A stretch of DNA of 64,000 bases from Iris pallida. Taxonomy: Eukaryota > Streptophyta > Magnoliopsida > Asparagales > Iridaceae. This document shows positions 32,767 through 41,986 of this stretch, one piece after another (position 1 is the stretch's first letter; each line of letters starts with the position of its first letter). A program made the translations under genes and the position numbers. The notes beneath the pieces were generated by a model, which was not told the origin of the DNA, did no database searches, and saw only the letters and a list, made by a program, of their open reading frames with translations. The stretch is from NCBI GenBank assembly GCA_029216955.1, contig JANAVB010004000.1, positions 2,877,829-2,941,828 on the forward strand, written 5' to 3'.

Positions 32767-33194
32767 AGCTGGCGACTCTGCTGGGGACCTCTTTCTCCTC
32801 TACCGAGAAAGTCGTGTCACAGGTCGACGACGTGAAGGTGGGCTCCTCCCACAAGATGCTGGTAGTGCGCCTCAATCAACAGGCGTACGAGGAGTTCATT
32901 TCTGAAGGAAGTACGAGTCCTTCGAAGCGGCTGTCAAAGCCGAAGAAGACCCGCGCAGTCTGGGTGCGCAAAGTCGACGCCTCGGGCACCACCGTTGAAG
33001 GGGATGCGCCCGTCCAGCCTTCCCTTCCTGCTGACGTCCTCAGCAGTCAAGGTGCGCCCGCTGATGCAGCGCATCTCTCGGGGAAGCGTGCGGCTGACCA
33101 CGTTCCCCAGCCATCTTCCTCTCAGGCGAGGAAGATACGTCGACGGAGCAGGGGCGCAGCCAATGCCCAGCGCATTACTTCTGATGCGCCATAA
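32757..33194 (+). CDS. Element 4 leader ORF upstream of gag
   Basis: The ATG at 32757 lies in the last ten bases of the LTR; codons 4-11 are read from the primer binding site (MANKLATLLGTSF). The 145-residue product is basic (SKRLSKPKKTR, RKIRRRSRGA), suggesting nucleic acid binding, and has no domain I recognise. It ends at TAA 33192-33194. The same frame continues past the stop as RASVFDRL and further gag-like text. Element 5 has the same start (59111) and a stop at the matching place (TAG 59541-59543). Whether it is a separate protein or the first part of gag reached by readthrough is open. Confidence 0.6.
   Translation: MANKLATLLGTSFSSTEKVVSQVDDVKVGSSHKMLVVRLNQQAYEEFISEGSTSPSKRLSKPKKTRAVWVRKVDASGTTVEGDAPVQPSLPADVLSSQGAPADAAHLSGKRAADHVPQPSSSQARKIRRRSRGAANAQRITSDAP
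32770..32788 (+). other. Primer binding site of element 4
   Basis: TGGCGACTCTGCTGGGGAC, three bases after the 5' LTR (AGC spacer). It is absent after the 3' LTR, as expected. It overlaps codons 5-11 of the leader ORF. Confidence 0.85.
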
Positions 33195-33825
33195 CGAGCC
33201 TCTGTCTTCGACAGACTCACTCGCTGTAACGGCGAGAAGAATTTGGATGCTGAGTACTATGCGCCCCAACGGGCTGGTACGAAGAAATCCAAGGCGGCAC
33301 GGGCCACGCGCCACAAACGTGCTATGCCAGCAGCTGGCCAGAGGCACGCGCTTACAATCACGTGCGCTGCCGATGGCAAGCTGTACAAGGTTGACTCAAG
33401 TGCTCCCGCACCCACAACGAGTCGACCTTCAAAGTCCTCATCTCACTTGGGCGCATTCACTGCGTGCACAACCAAGCCGAGAGAGGCAAACTCAGTGGTC
33501 TTGAACTCCCGTGCCTCCTCTGGTTGTGCGTTTGAGGTCCGTTCAAGTCACTTCAAATGCTGTGGTTCCTCCACTACTGATCGTGATGCCTGCTTGGTAT
33601 TAGATCAGGGGGCACAGCACTCACCCGACCACCCCGGCGCTTGGCCCTGCCATGCGCCTGAGAGGGGTGTGAGGGCAGCACTCTCCTCCAACGACTTGCG
33701 CAACGTGATCACTCACAAGCGCCGGTCAGGAGAGTTGACCAACAAGCACGATACGCCTCTCACGGGGCACATTTGTGCAGTGGTCACCATCAACTGCTGT
33801 TGCAAGACGGCAGTACCCGCCAAAG
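33195..33825 (+). pseudogene. Element 4 gag N-terminal region, broken from gag-pol by a frameshift
   Basis: After the TAA the frame stays open: RASVFDRLTR, YYAPQRAGTKKSKAARATRH, then NDLRNVITHKRRSGELTNKH and CAVVTINCCCKTAVP. In element 5 the equivalent CCCKIAVPPQRQSVFQRLQS is one continuous frame into gag, whereas in element 4 the QSVFQRLQSS part lies in the other frame (33775-41382). The switch is at about 33815-33830 and equals an indel of about two bases relative to element 5. The rest of the 33243-34079 frame is out of register and not real. Confidence 0.65.
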
Positions 33826-36800
33826 CAGTCGGTCTTCCAACGGCTACAATCATCGACACCCCTCCGACATCGCCTTGGGACGAAGGTGTCAGCAGAAGAG
33901 GAACTAAAGATTGCGTCATGCAACGTGATCTCCAATTCCTCATCTGTCCGGAAGACGACTGCCAATTCCTCGTCTTCATCCAAAAGCCAGCCGAGGAAAA
34001 CCAAGGCAGCTGTCACGACCTCTGGAGTGTTCGAAGGCACTCGGTCGAGGAAGAAGTCCTTGGAGGAAGCTGGGGGTAGCCAGACCCTTGTCGAGCCTCC
34101 TTCCGAAGACGAAGATGTCCAAAGCACAGCTGCGGCGGATCTTCATCAAGGCGAAGATGGCCTCCCTGAAGCCCCTCAAAATGACGATGTCCTCCAGGAC
34201 ACTGCCGGGGGTAGTGCTGAAAACAAAGAGGCCCTTCAAGACAGAGCTGAGGGCAGTCAGGCCCTTGCAGATGCGCCTGTCGAAGACGAACTCCAGAATG
34301 TGGCTGGGGGTGGCCAAACACCAGGAGAAGTAACTCCCCCACATAAGAGCGAGGCTGAGAGCGAAGCCTCAACTAATCCATCCACTTCCGGCCGTGTCAT
34401 GACAGTATACATGACCGGGGGTGATCTTGAGGCTGATGCGCCGCCACAGGACATTGTCCAGCGCATAGACTCGCTAGAGGGAGGACTCAAAACCCTCTCT
34501 GCCTTAATGCAAGCACTGACTCAAGCAGTGTTTGAGATGCGGTCGGCCTTGATCAGGACACCTTCAAATGGTCCCGACCCAGGAGCCAATGGAGAGTCGA
34601 GTGTGCCCCTCCAGCGGACACCCTCAGACACAGAAGCACCCCGGACATCGGAGCCCTCAAACGCTCCACTCCAGGTAGTACCTCCTTCCCCGACTCCTAG
34701 CTCCACGGAGGACGTGGTCGAAATGATCAAAGATCTGCGGGAGCGCTTCGAGTCCAAGAACAGGCAGGAGGAGCGCCAGAAGATGGGCATTCCCCAGCCT
34801 TATTCCCTTGAGTGGAACAAGGTGGTTTATCCCCCAAAGTATAAACCACAAACACTCACGCCGTATGACGGGAAGGACTCTCCACGACGGTATCTGACGT
34901 ACTTCCAGTCGCAGACAGGGCATCTTCCGAAAGAGGACGCACTCCTCACCAGCATCTTTGTTGGGGCCCTGAAAGGGGTGGCGTATGACTGGTACTGCAG
35001 CCTCCCCGATAATTCCATATCGTCCTTCGACGACCTGACACGCCTCTTCCTCGACCGCTTCTACGATGGTGGGAAGGACATGACGATGGCGTCTCTCATT
35101 GAGATACGCCAGAAAGATAAGGAAACGGTTCGGGCATTCATCGAACGCTTCCGTCAGGCCTGCTTCAGGCTACCTCCAGGCATGCCAGAACATGCGCTTC
35201 TCTCCGCTTGCAGTATAAACATGCTGCCTGCAGTAAAGCTCTGGCTTAACTCTACTCCCCCTCCCGACTGGAGCTCCCTAATCATTGAAGCTGAAGCTGC
35301 AGAGAAGACGGCGGCCAATGCACGTCTTCTGGGTGTTAGCTTCCCCGCCTTTGACGATAAGGGGAAAAAGTCCGCAACCAACAACTCCGGACGAGAAACA
35401 AAGGGGAAACAGGCATTGACTGTTAATGCCTCGAAGGGCGCATCTGCGCCTACTCAAAAGCCTCCACTGGCACCAAGACCCAAGGAGGTTTATTCATTCA
35501 ATGATGACGACACCCTGCAACTCTTTGAGATACTGAAGCAGGGTGACAAGATCAAGCTTCCGGACCCGAAGCGGCCTGATGAAGTCGGGAAAGTGGACAA
35601 CCCGAGGTACTGTCACTACCATCGGTTTGTCGGACACCCGACTAAGGACTGCTACGTCCTCAAAAATTATATCCAGCGCATGATCAATGCGGATGTAATC
35701 TCCGTCGACTACGAAGAGAAGACGGTGTCAGCTAATGTGGTGTCACTTCAGTTCGGCACCTTGCCGCCGACTACCACACAAGATGGCGTCGTCCCCATCC
35801 CTAAGGCGACAATGGAGGTGGTGAATTTGTCACCCACCCGTGACAATGTGAGTGGACTTGTCCCACTCACCACATCTCGAGGAGAGGTCCTCTGGGTTCA
35901 CCCCGACCTCGTCTCCGAGGTAACTCAACCGGAGGTATGCCCTACCTCCAAAGCAAAAGGCAGGAAGATCAAGTCTTGCCGCACGGTCTCTTCTTCAACG
36001 GAAGAGGCGCTTCCTGTGCAGACACGTGCACAACAGAACTCCCAGCCAGGTGAAGCTGCGGCCGAAGTGGTGCCTCCTGGCACCATCCCTGAGGAGGGTC
36101 CATCCAAGCCCTCAGCAGCCAATAAACAAAAGCAAGTGGAGGCCCGTTTCGACAGACCTCTGCGGAAAGAAAATGCTTCGGGGCTAGCCAAGCCCCACAA
36201 TTTTGACATTCTGGCACAACTGGCCAGTACTCCTGCACGCTTGTCTCTGTTCGAGCTCCTGCATCTCTCCAAGGACTCCCGAGAAGCTCTTTGCGAAGCT
36301 CTGAAGGATGCCGAATCCTTTCTCAGTCAGGTCAAGCTGTCTGAAGACCTCCCAACTACTTGTGCACACTGTCATTGTGCGGATGAAGTTATCCCAAACA
36401 TAACCTTCACCCAACAAGACATGCTGCTCAAGCATCACCGACATAACCGACCGTTGTATTACACAGGGTACATCGGTTCGGTAAAGGTGAGCAGGATTCA
36501 GATCGATCCGGGGTCTTCCCTAAGCATCATTCCAAAGGTGCTGCTATCAAAGCTGGGAATCCCAATGTACCGGCTAGCGCCCTCCAATACGACCATCAGC
36601 GGCTTCAACGCCAGCAAGAGCGAGCCACTGGGCAAGATCCGGCTGAAGTGTCACATCGGCAGCCTCAAAACTGAGATGACTTGTTATGTGGTGGATGCCG
36701 AGGTCAACTACAACATCTTACTTGGACGACCATGGTTACATGAGTACATGGTGGTGCCCTCCACGCTCCACCAATGCATGAAATATGTATCCACCAACGG

Positions 36801-39800
36801 CGTCATCCGGACGGAGTTTGCAGATATCGATCCCTTCAAAAGGATTGAGGCCTACTTCACCGATTCTGACTTGTACAAGCCACTTGACGAGGAGGAAGCC
36901 AACGACGCCGATGATGAAGCAGAGACGGCAACAGAGCCGGACTTGGAGCCCGAAGCGACTCCTGACGCCCCCTTGAAAATCCGTCTGAAAGGGAGACCAC
37001 CCCAGAAGGCGCCTCCAATGAGCATCAAGCTATCAGGAAAAGCGCCAGCTCGCGAAGCTCCCCTGAAGATACGCCTCAAAGGGAAGCCACCACAAACAGC
37101 GGCTCCCCTGGTGGTAAAATTACAAGGGAAGGCGCCACTCATCGAAGGCGCAACCGAGGCACCCCTCAAGGTGCGTCTTAAAGGCAAGCCGCCGCAGTCA
37201 TCCAAGATGCCGGAGAGGGCTCACATAACCCTGTCAGACCCCAAAGTCAGAGCGGTGGAGGACTCTCCTGATCCGGCCCCAGTGCTTACAGACGAGGAGC
37301 TTGGCGAATATATCTCTGCTGATGTAGACGCACCCTCCTTCGACAATGTAATCCCACGGGATAAAATCTCGTACTTTATCAATAATAGAGTATCTTTCAA
37401 TTATTCTTGTCTTCCACATTGGAATGCCATGTATACGTTAGACAACGCTCTACGGTCGTTGCAAACACAAGTAACGACCGTCTACCATAATCAAATAGTT
37501 CCGTCTCAAGGAGTCTTCATAGTCCCTCCACGAAGCCGAGACGAAGGCACCATCATCTCGGGCAAAATCGAGCGTCGTCGGAACCTCCCGTCGATCGAGC
37601 CCGAACCTGATACCGGCAGAGTACAAGTCTATCGATACACGGATGCGGCTAAGCACATCATCCAAAAGATGGGCTACGACCTGAAAAGCAATAAAGGCCT
37701 AAACTACGGCAAGGGTCGGCATCTCCCTGTCCGGCTTTCGATGCCCCATGGAAAGCCACAGGATTACTATAATCGGACTCGACGGGGGTTAGGCTATGTC
37801 ACGCCGCCATCAACTCCAGAAAGTTCAGACGCAGAAGACATAGAACATTCCCACTCATCAGAAGCATCGACGTGGGACTCCGATACCAGTATCGGATCAG
37901 TCTTCAGGAAAGTGCTGTCAGCTAACATGACATCGGCGCAACCTCAGAAAGATAAAGGCGAAGACCAACCGCCGGAACCCTTCGAAGAGGAACCCTGGGC
38001 TCAACGCCTAGGAGAACAATGGGAGTCTCGTTTTGAGTTACGAGAACCTCCCACCGAAGACGAAGTCGAGCAAATCGACCTCGGGGATGGGTCTTCTTCT
38101 AAACCCATCTTTATCAGCAAAAACTTGGAAGGAGAAGACCGAGAATCTTTAGTCCAACTCGCTAAAGAGTATATCGACGTCTTCGCCTGGAGCTACGAAG
38201 ACATGCCGGGTCTCGATCCACAGATCGCGATGCATAGGTTGAACATCTTACCAGATGCCAAACCTATCAAACAACAACAGCGACGCTTCCGCCCGGACAT
38301 CATGAACGCCATCGATCAGAAGGTGGACAAACTCTTGACCAGTGGCTTCATCCGTGAGGAACAACACCCGGACTGGGTAGCCAACGTCGTTCCTGTCACC
38401 AAGAAGAACGGGAAGATACGAGTCTGTATCGACTTCAGGGATCTCAACTCTGCTTGCCCGAAGGATGAATTCCCGCTCCCAATCACCGATGTAATGATCG
38501 ACAACACATGTGGCTTTGAACGCATGTCCTTCATGGACGGGTATTCAGGCTACAATCAAATCAAGATGTTCCCCGATGACGCAAAACACACGTCATTCAG
38601 GACTCCAAAGGGTGTTTTCTGCTACACAGTAATGTCCTTCGGCTTGAAGAACGCCGGTACAACGTACCAGCGAGCTATGAGCACCATCTTCCGTCAACAT
38701 CTTCGCAAGACAGTTGAGTGCTATGTTGACGACATCGCAGTCAAGAGCCACCTCAAAAGAGATCACCTACAGGACCTAAAGACGGTCTTCGATCTCATGC
38801 GGGCACATCAACTCAAAATGAACCCCGCTAAATCCTTCCTGGGGGTTTCTAGCGGCAAATTCTTGGGCTTTGTCATCACGGCAAAAGGCATTCATGTCGA
38901 TCCCGAGAAGACTAAAGCCATCCTTAACATGGATCCTCCGAAGAACCTTCGAGAACTTCGGGGCTTACAGGGACGTTTGGCATACATTCGGAGGTTCATA
39001 GCAAACCTCTCCGGTAAATGTCAACCCTTTACTCAGCTCATGAAGAAGGGAGTCTCTTATGTCTGGACAGAGGAGTGCCAAAAGGCTTTCGACGACATCA
39101 AGGCTTACTTAACAAGCCCGCCAGTCCTAGTGGCACCTGTCGCCGGCAAACCATTCCTCCTCTACGTCCGTGCCATGGATCATTCCCTCGGCGCTTTGCT
39201 GGCTCAAAACAGCGATGCAGGCTACGAGCAAGCAATCTACTACCTCAGTCGAACACTCATCGGGGCCGAACACCGGTACAACCACGTTGAAAAGGAGTGC
39301 TTGGCTTTGGTGTTTGCCATTCAGAAGACTCGTCATTACGTCTCGGGCCAGACAATTCACGTCATCTCCCGAGTCAATCCGCTCAGAGTTCTCATGACGA
39401 AGCCAGGGTCATTAAACTCCCGGCTGGCTACATGGGCGATCCTACTAACACCATACAACATGGTGTTTGTCCCGCAGAAGGCAGTCAAGGGTCAGGCTCT
39501 GGCTGACTTTTTAGCTGCACACCCCATCCCAGAATCTTCAAAACTCTATGAAGACATCCCGGATGAAGTCCAAGAATCAAACGTCACTGAAGGAAGCCCC
39601 GTTTGGCGGATGTTCTTCGATGGCGCTTCAAGAACGGGCCCCAATGGCCAAATCATCGCAGGAGTGGGGGTAGTCTTAGTCTCCCCCGATCAGCTGGTCA
39701 TCCAGCGCGCATACTCCCTTTCGAAGCCGTGCTCCAACAATGTTGCTGAGTACAATGCACTCGTCATGGGACTCCAGCTAGCACAACAGCTGGGGGTGGA

Positions 39801-41382
39801 TCATCTGGAAGCCTACGGCGACTCGAAACTCGTCGTAAACCAGATTCGGGGGCAATACGAGGTTCGCCATGAAGATTTGATCCCTTACCATGAAGTTGCA
39901 TTGAACATCATTTCAACCTTCACTGGGTTCTTCATCGAAAATGTATCCCGCCTACAAAACTTGGAGGCTGACGCTCTAGCTGGCCTCGCAGCCTCATTGG
40001 CCGCGCCCCTTGGGACTCAACACTATGTCACGGTAACTGGCCGAGACTTGATTTGTCCCAGAAACAACCTATGTTTGCAAATGGCTCACGCCATGCCGAC
40101 AAATACTGGGGTTAATGTCCGAGACTGGAGGTTCCCGTTCATCGACTTCGCTGTCTACGGAATCCTTCCAGAGGGCCCGAAGGAAGCCGTCTCAGTCAGG
40201 AGACGCTTTCTTCGATTCTACTACGATACAGCCACTAAAACGCTGTACCGACGCTCCTTCGACGGGCTTCTCCTTCGATGCCTGTCTAACGAAGAAGCGG
40301 CCGAAGCTCTTCGAGAAGCTCATGACGGAACTTGCGGTGCTCACCAACCAGGGCCTAAGTTGCAAGATCGACTGCGACGTATGGGCTACTACTGGCCAAC
40401 CATGGTTGCCGACGCAGTAGAATATGCTAAGAACTGCCATGCATGCCAACTTCATGCAGACTTCATACATACACCATCTGAACCTCTACATCCTACAGTC
40501 GCCTCCTGGCCATTCGAAGCCTGGGGCATGGACATTGTAGGGCCAATCACCCCTCTTTTATCGAGAGGACACCGCTTCATCCTGGCCATCACCGATTACT
40601 TCTCCAAATGGGCGGAAGCAGTCCCACTAGCAGAAGTAAAAAGCTCCAGGGTGGTCAGCTTTATCAAACACCATGTCATTTACCGTTTCGGGGTACCCCG
40701 GCGAATCATCCATGACAATGGTCCTCAGTTTATCAGCCACATTTTCAGCAGGTTCTGTGACAAGAATCGCATTCAAAACGTGGCCTCAACCGCCTACAAT
40801 CCGGCAGCAAACGGATTGGCCGAGGCATTCAACAAAACTATCGTCAGGCTACTCAAAAAAGTCGTGTCATCCAACAAACGCGACTGGGACGAAAAGCTTG
40901 GCGAATGCCTTTGGGCCTACCGCACAACGGTACGGACCCCAACAGGCAACACTCCATTCTCCCTGGTCTACGGGAGCGAAGCAGTACTGCCTCTCGAGAT
41001 ACAGATACCTTCGCTCCGCGTGGCAATCACAAACGATCTCACAGAAGAAGACAATCAACGTCGTCGTCTGCGGGAACTCGAGGCACTTGACGAAAAGCGT
41101 CTCCTAGCTCAACAACGCATCGAACTTTACCAAGCCCATATATCACAGGCTTTCAACAAGAAGGTTAAGCAAAGAACTTTCCAAGTTGGCGACCTGGTTT
41201 TAGCAGTCAGAAGGCCAATGGTGTTAACTCACAAGACACCAGGGAAGTTCGAGCCCAAATGGGAAGGACCCTTCATCATTGAGACGGTATACTCAAACGG
41301 TGCTTACCGGCTCGCCAAACCCAATGGGGACTTGTTCATGATGCCCATCAACGGCAAGTTCCTAAAGAAGTACTACTCTTGA
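33775..41382 (+). CDS. Element 4 gag-pol polyprotein (gag, protease, RT, two RNase H domains, integrase)
   Basis: A single open frame of 2535 codons. Gag capsid-like domain about 350-520 (YKPQTLTPYDGKDSP, LTRLFLDRFYDG, FIERFRQACFRLPPGM); variant zinc knuckle CHYHRFVGHPTKDC at 613; protease DPGSS at 911 with YNILLGRPWLHEY; three repeats APLK[IV]RLKG[RK]PPQ (1065, 1095, 1129); G-patch-like segment 1289-1344; RT with YVDD at 1650-1653; first RNase H about 1790-1915, degenerate; second, archaeal-type RNase H with D1949, E1992, D2016 and D2066; integrase with zinc-binding region and D2253, D2314, E2350 (DD35E). All key residues of RT, second RNase H and integrase are present. The N-terminal Met is probably not the native start, because gag extends upstream in another frame. 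Confidence 0.93.
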   Translation: MQWSPSTAVARRQYPPKQSVFQRLQSSTPLRHRLGTKVSAEEELKIASCNVISNSSSVRKTTANSSSSSKSQPRKTKAAVTTSGVFEGTRSRKKSLEEAGGSQTLVEPPSEDEDVQSTAAADLHQGEDGLPEAPQNDDVLQDTAGGSAENKEALQDRAEGSQALADAPVEDELQNVAGGGQTPGEVTPPHKSEAESEASTNPSTSGRVMTVYMTGGDLEADAPPQDIVQRIDSLEGGLKTLSALMQALTQAVFEMRSALIRTPSNGPDPGANGESSVPLQRTPSDTEAPRTSEPSNAPLQVVPPSPTPSSTEDVVEMIKDLRERFESKNRQEERQKMGIPQPYSLEWNKVVYPPKYKPQTLTPYDGKDSPRRYLTYFQSQTGHLPKEDALLTSIFVGALKGVAYDWYCSLPDNSISSFDDLTRLFLDRFYDGGKDMTMASLIEIRQKDKETVRAFIERFRQACFRLPPGMPEHALLSACSINMLPAVKLWLNSTPPPDWSSLIIEAEAAEKTAANARLLGVSFPAFDDKGKKSATNNSGRETKGKQALTVNASKGASAPTQKPPLAPRPKEVYSFNDDDTLQLFEILKQGDKIKLPDPKRPDEVGKVDNPRYCHYHRFVGHPTKDCYVLKNYIQRMINADVISVDYEEKTVSANVVSLQFGTLPPTTTQDGVVPIPKATMEVVNLSPTRDNVSGLVPLTTSRGEVLWVHPDLVSEVTQPEVCPTSKAKGRKIKSCRTVSSSTEEALPVQTRAQQNSQPGEAAAEVVPPGTIPEEGPSKPSAANKQKQVEARFDRPLRKENASGLAKPHNFDILAQLASTPARLSLFELLHLSKDSREALCEALKDAESFLSQVKLSEDLPTTCAHCHCADEVIPNITFTQQDMLLKHHRHNRPLYYTGYIGSVKVSRIQIDPGSSLSIIPKVLLSKLGIPMYRLAPSNTTISGFNASKSEPLGKIRLKCHIGSLKTEMTCYVVDAEVNYNILLGRPWLHEYMVVPSTLHQCMKYVSTNGVIRTEFADIDPFKRIEAYFTDSDLYKPLDEEEANDADDEAETATEPDLEPEATPDAPLKIRLKGRPPQKAPPMSIKLSGKAPAREAPLKIRLKGKPPQTAAPLVVKLQGKAPLIEGATEAPLKVRLKGKPPQSSKMPERAHITLSDPKVRAVEDSPDPAPVLTDEELGEYISADVDAPSFDNVIPRDKISYFINNRVSFNYSCLPHWNAMYTLDNALRSLQTQVTTVYHNQIVPSQGVFIVPPRSRDEGTIISGKIERRRNLPSIEPEPDTGRVQVYRYTDAAKHIIQKMGYDLKSNKGLNYGKGRHLPVRLSMPHGKPQDYYNRTRRGLGYVTPPSTPESSDAEDIEHSHSSEASTWDSDTSIGSVFRKVLSANMTSAQPQKDKGEDQPPEPFEEEPWAQRLGEQWESRFELREPPTEDEVEQIDLGDGSSSKPIFISKNLEGEDRESLVQLAKEYIDVFAWSYEDMPGLDPQIAMHRLNILPDAKPIKQQQRRFRPDIMNAIDQKVDKLLTSGFIREEQHPDWVANVVPVTKKNGKIRVCIDFRDLNSACPKDEFPLPITDVMIDNTCGFERMSFMDGYSGYNQIKMFPDDAKHTSFRTPKGVFCYTVMSFGLKNAGTTYQRAMSTIFRQHLRKTVECYVDDIAVKSHLKRDHLQDLKTVFDLMRAHQLKMNPAKSFLGVSSGKFLGFVITAKGIHVDPEKTKAILNMDPPKNLRELRGLQGRLAYIRRFIANLSGKCQPFTQLMKKGVSYVWTEECQKAFDDIKAYLTSPPVLVAPVAGKPFLLYVRAMDHSLGALLAQNSDAGYEQAIYYLSRTLIGAEHRYNHVEKECLALVFAIQKTRHYVSGQTIHVISRVNPLRVLMTKPGSLNSRLATWAILLTPYNMVFVPQKAVKGQALADFLAAHPIPESSKLYEDIPDEVQESNVTEGSPVWRMFFDGASRTGPNGQIIAGVGVVLVSPDQLVIQRAYSLSKPCSNNVAEYNALVMGLQLAQQLGVDHLEAYGDSKLVVNQIRGQYEVRHEDLIPYHEVALNIISTFTGFFIENVSRLQNLEADALAGLAASLAAPLGTQHYVTVTGRDLICPRNNLCLQMAHAMPTNTGVNVRDWRFPFIDFAVYGILPEGPKEAVSVRRRFLRFYYDTATKTLYRRSFDGLLLRCLSNEEAAEALREAHDGTCGAHQPGPKLQDRLRRMGYYWPTMVADAVEYAKNCHACQLHADFIHTPSEPLHPTVASWPFEAWGMDIVGPITPLLSRGHRFILAITDYFSKWAEAVPLAEVKSSRVVSFIKHHVIYRFGVPRRIIHDNGPQFISHIFSRFCDKNRIQNVASTAYNPAANGLAEAFNKTIVRLLKKVVSSNKRDWDEKLGECLWAYRTTVRTPTGNTPFSLVYGSEAVLPLEIQIPSLRVAITNDLTEEDNQRRRLRELEALDEKRLLAQQRIELYQAHISQAFNKKVKQRTFQVGDLVLAVRRPMVLTHKTPGKFEPKWEGPFIIETVYSNGAYRLAKPNGDLFMMPINGKFLKKYYS

Positions 41383-41986
41383 CATCCTCCAAGACATGTA
41401 TTTCCCCAAACAACCTCTTTTCACAAAATCAATCGCTTCCGGAACCCAGCTGTTCCGTGGCATCCTTCCGTAGAAAGATAACCACGTCCACATTACCTCT
41501 GAGTTGTCTCTCTACATCCTACAAAACGGAACCTTACACTTCGTGAGCTTACGCTATCCTTCATGTTTACCACGTCCACATTACCTCTGAGTAAACATCC
41601 CGTACAAACAACTCCTACGTTGTCGTACATTGATCGCAGAACTTCTACGTCCACATTACCTCTGAGTTGTTCAGCGTATCCTCCAGGATCATTCCTACCA
41701 CGTCCATAAACACCTCTGAGTAGGAAGATTCTATCATTTGAACCTAATGATTGCCATGTCCACATTACCTCTGAGCAAACATGTTGGTTCCTTTATACTT
41801 ATTATCTGTACCTAAAAACCAAGGTGCGCAAAAGATAATAGGTCCACATAAATCATCAAGTTCATGAAATCAAAAATGAACACATCAAAGAGATAGTGTA
41901 TTTCTTTATTTTTTAAAAGGAGTACAGAAATACGCTATTTCCCCAGCAAGAGTTGCAAAAAAAAAACACATAAAAAAGAAGAGAAG
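41383..41986. other. Interval between gag-pol and the antisense gene, with a hairpin array
   Basis: No gene. It holds five hairpins (listed separately), a smaller stem CGGAAC/GTTCCG at 41440-41457, and an A-rich stretch near 41925-41985 that on the minus strand would be a T-rich 3' region of the antisense gene. Both transcription units end into this interval. Confidence 0.85.
41470..41789. repeat. Five hairpins with one conserved 20-nt loop and differing stems
   Basis: The loop CACGTCCACATTACCTCTGA recurs five times: 41483-41502, 41571-41590, 41646-41665 (first base T), 41699-41719 (one base longer, inner part altered) and 41755-41774 (CATG for CACG). The flanks differ each time but pair: 41470-41482 with 41503-41515 (13 positions, one mismatch, one G-T); 41563-41570 with 41591-41598 (8/8); 41635-41645 with 41666-41676 (8 of 11); 41692-41698 with 41720-41726 (7/7); 41741-41754 with 41775-41789 (12 pairs, one bulge). 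Confidence 0.9.

Noticed and set aside
33726..34372. Minus-strand frames opposite the gag of element 4
   Set aside because: No motifs, overlapping a strongly supported gag-pol frame; unlike the antisense gene at 41987-46331 they show no promoter or splice signals.
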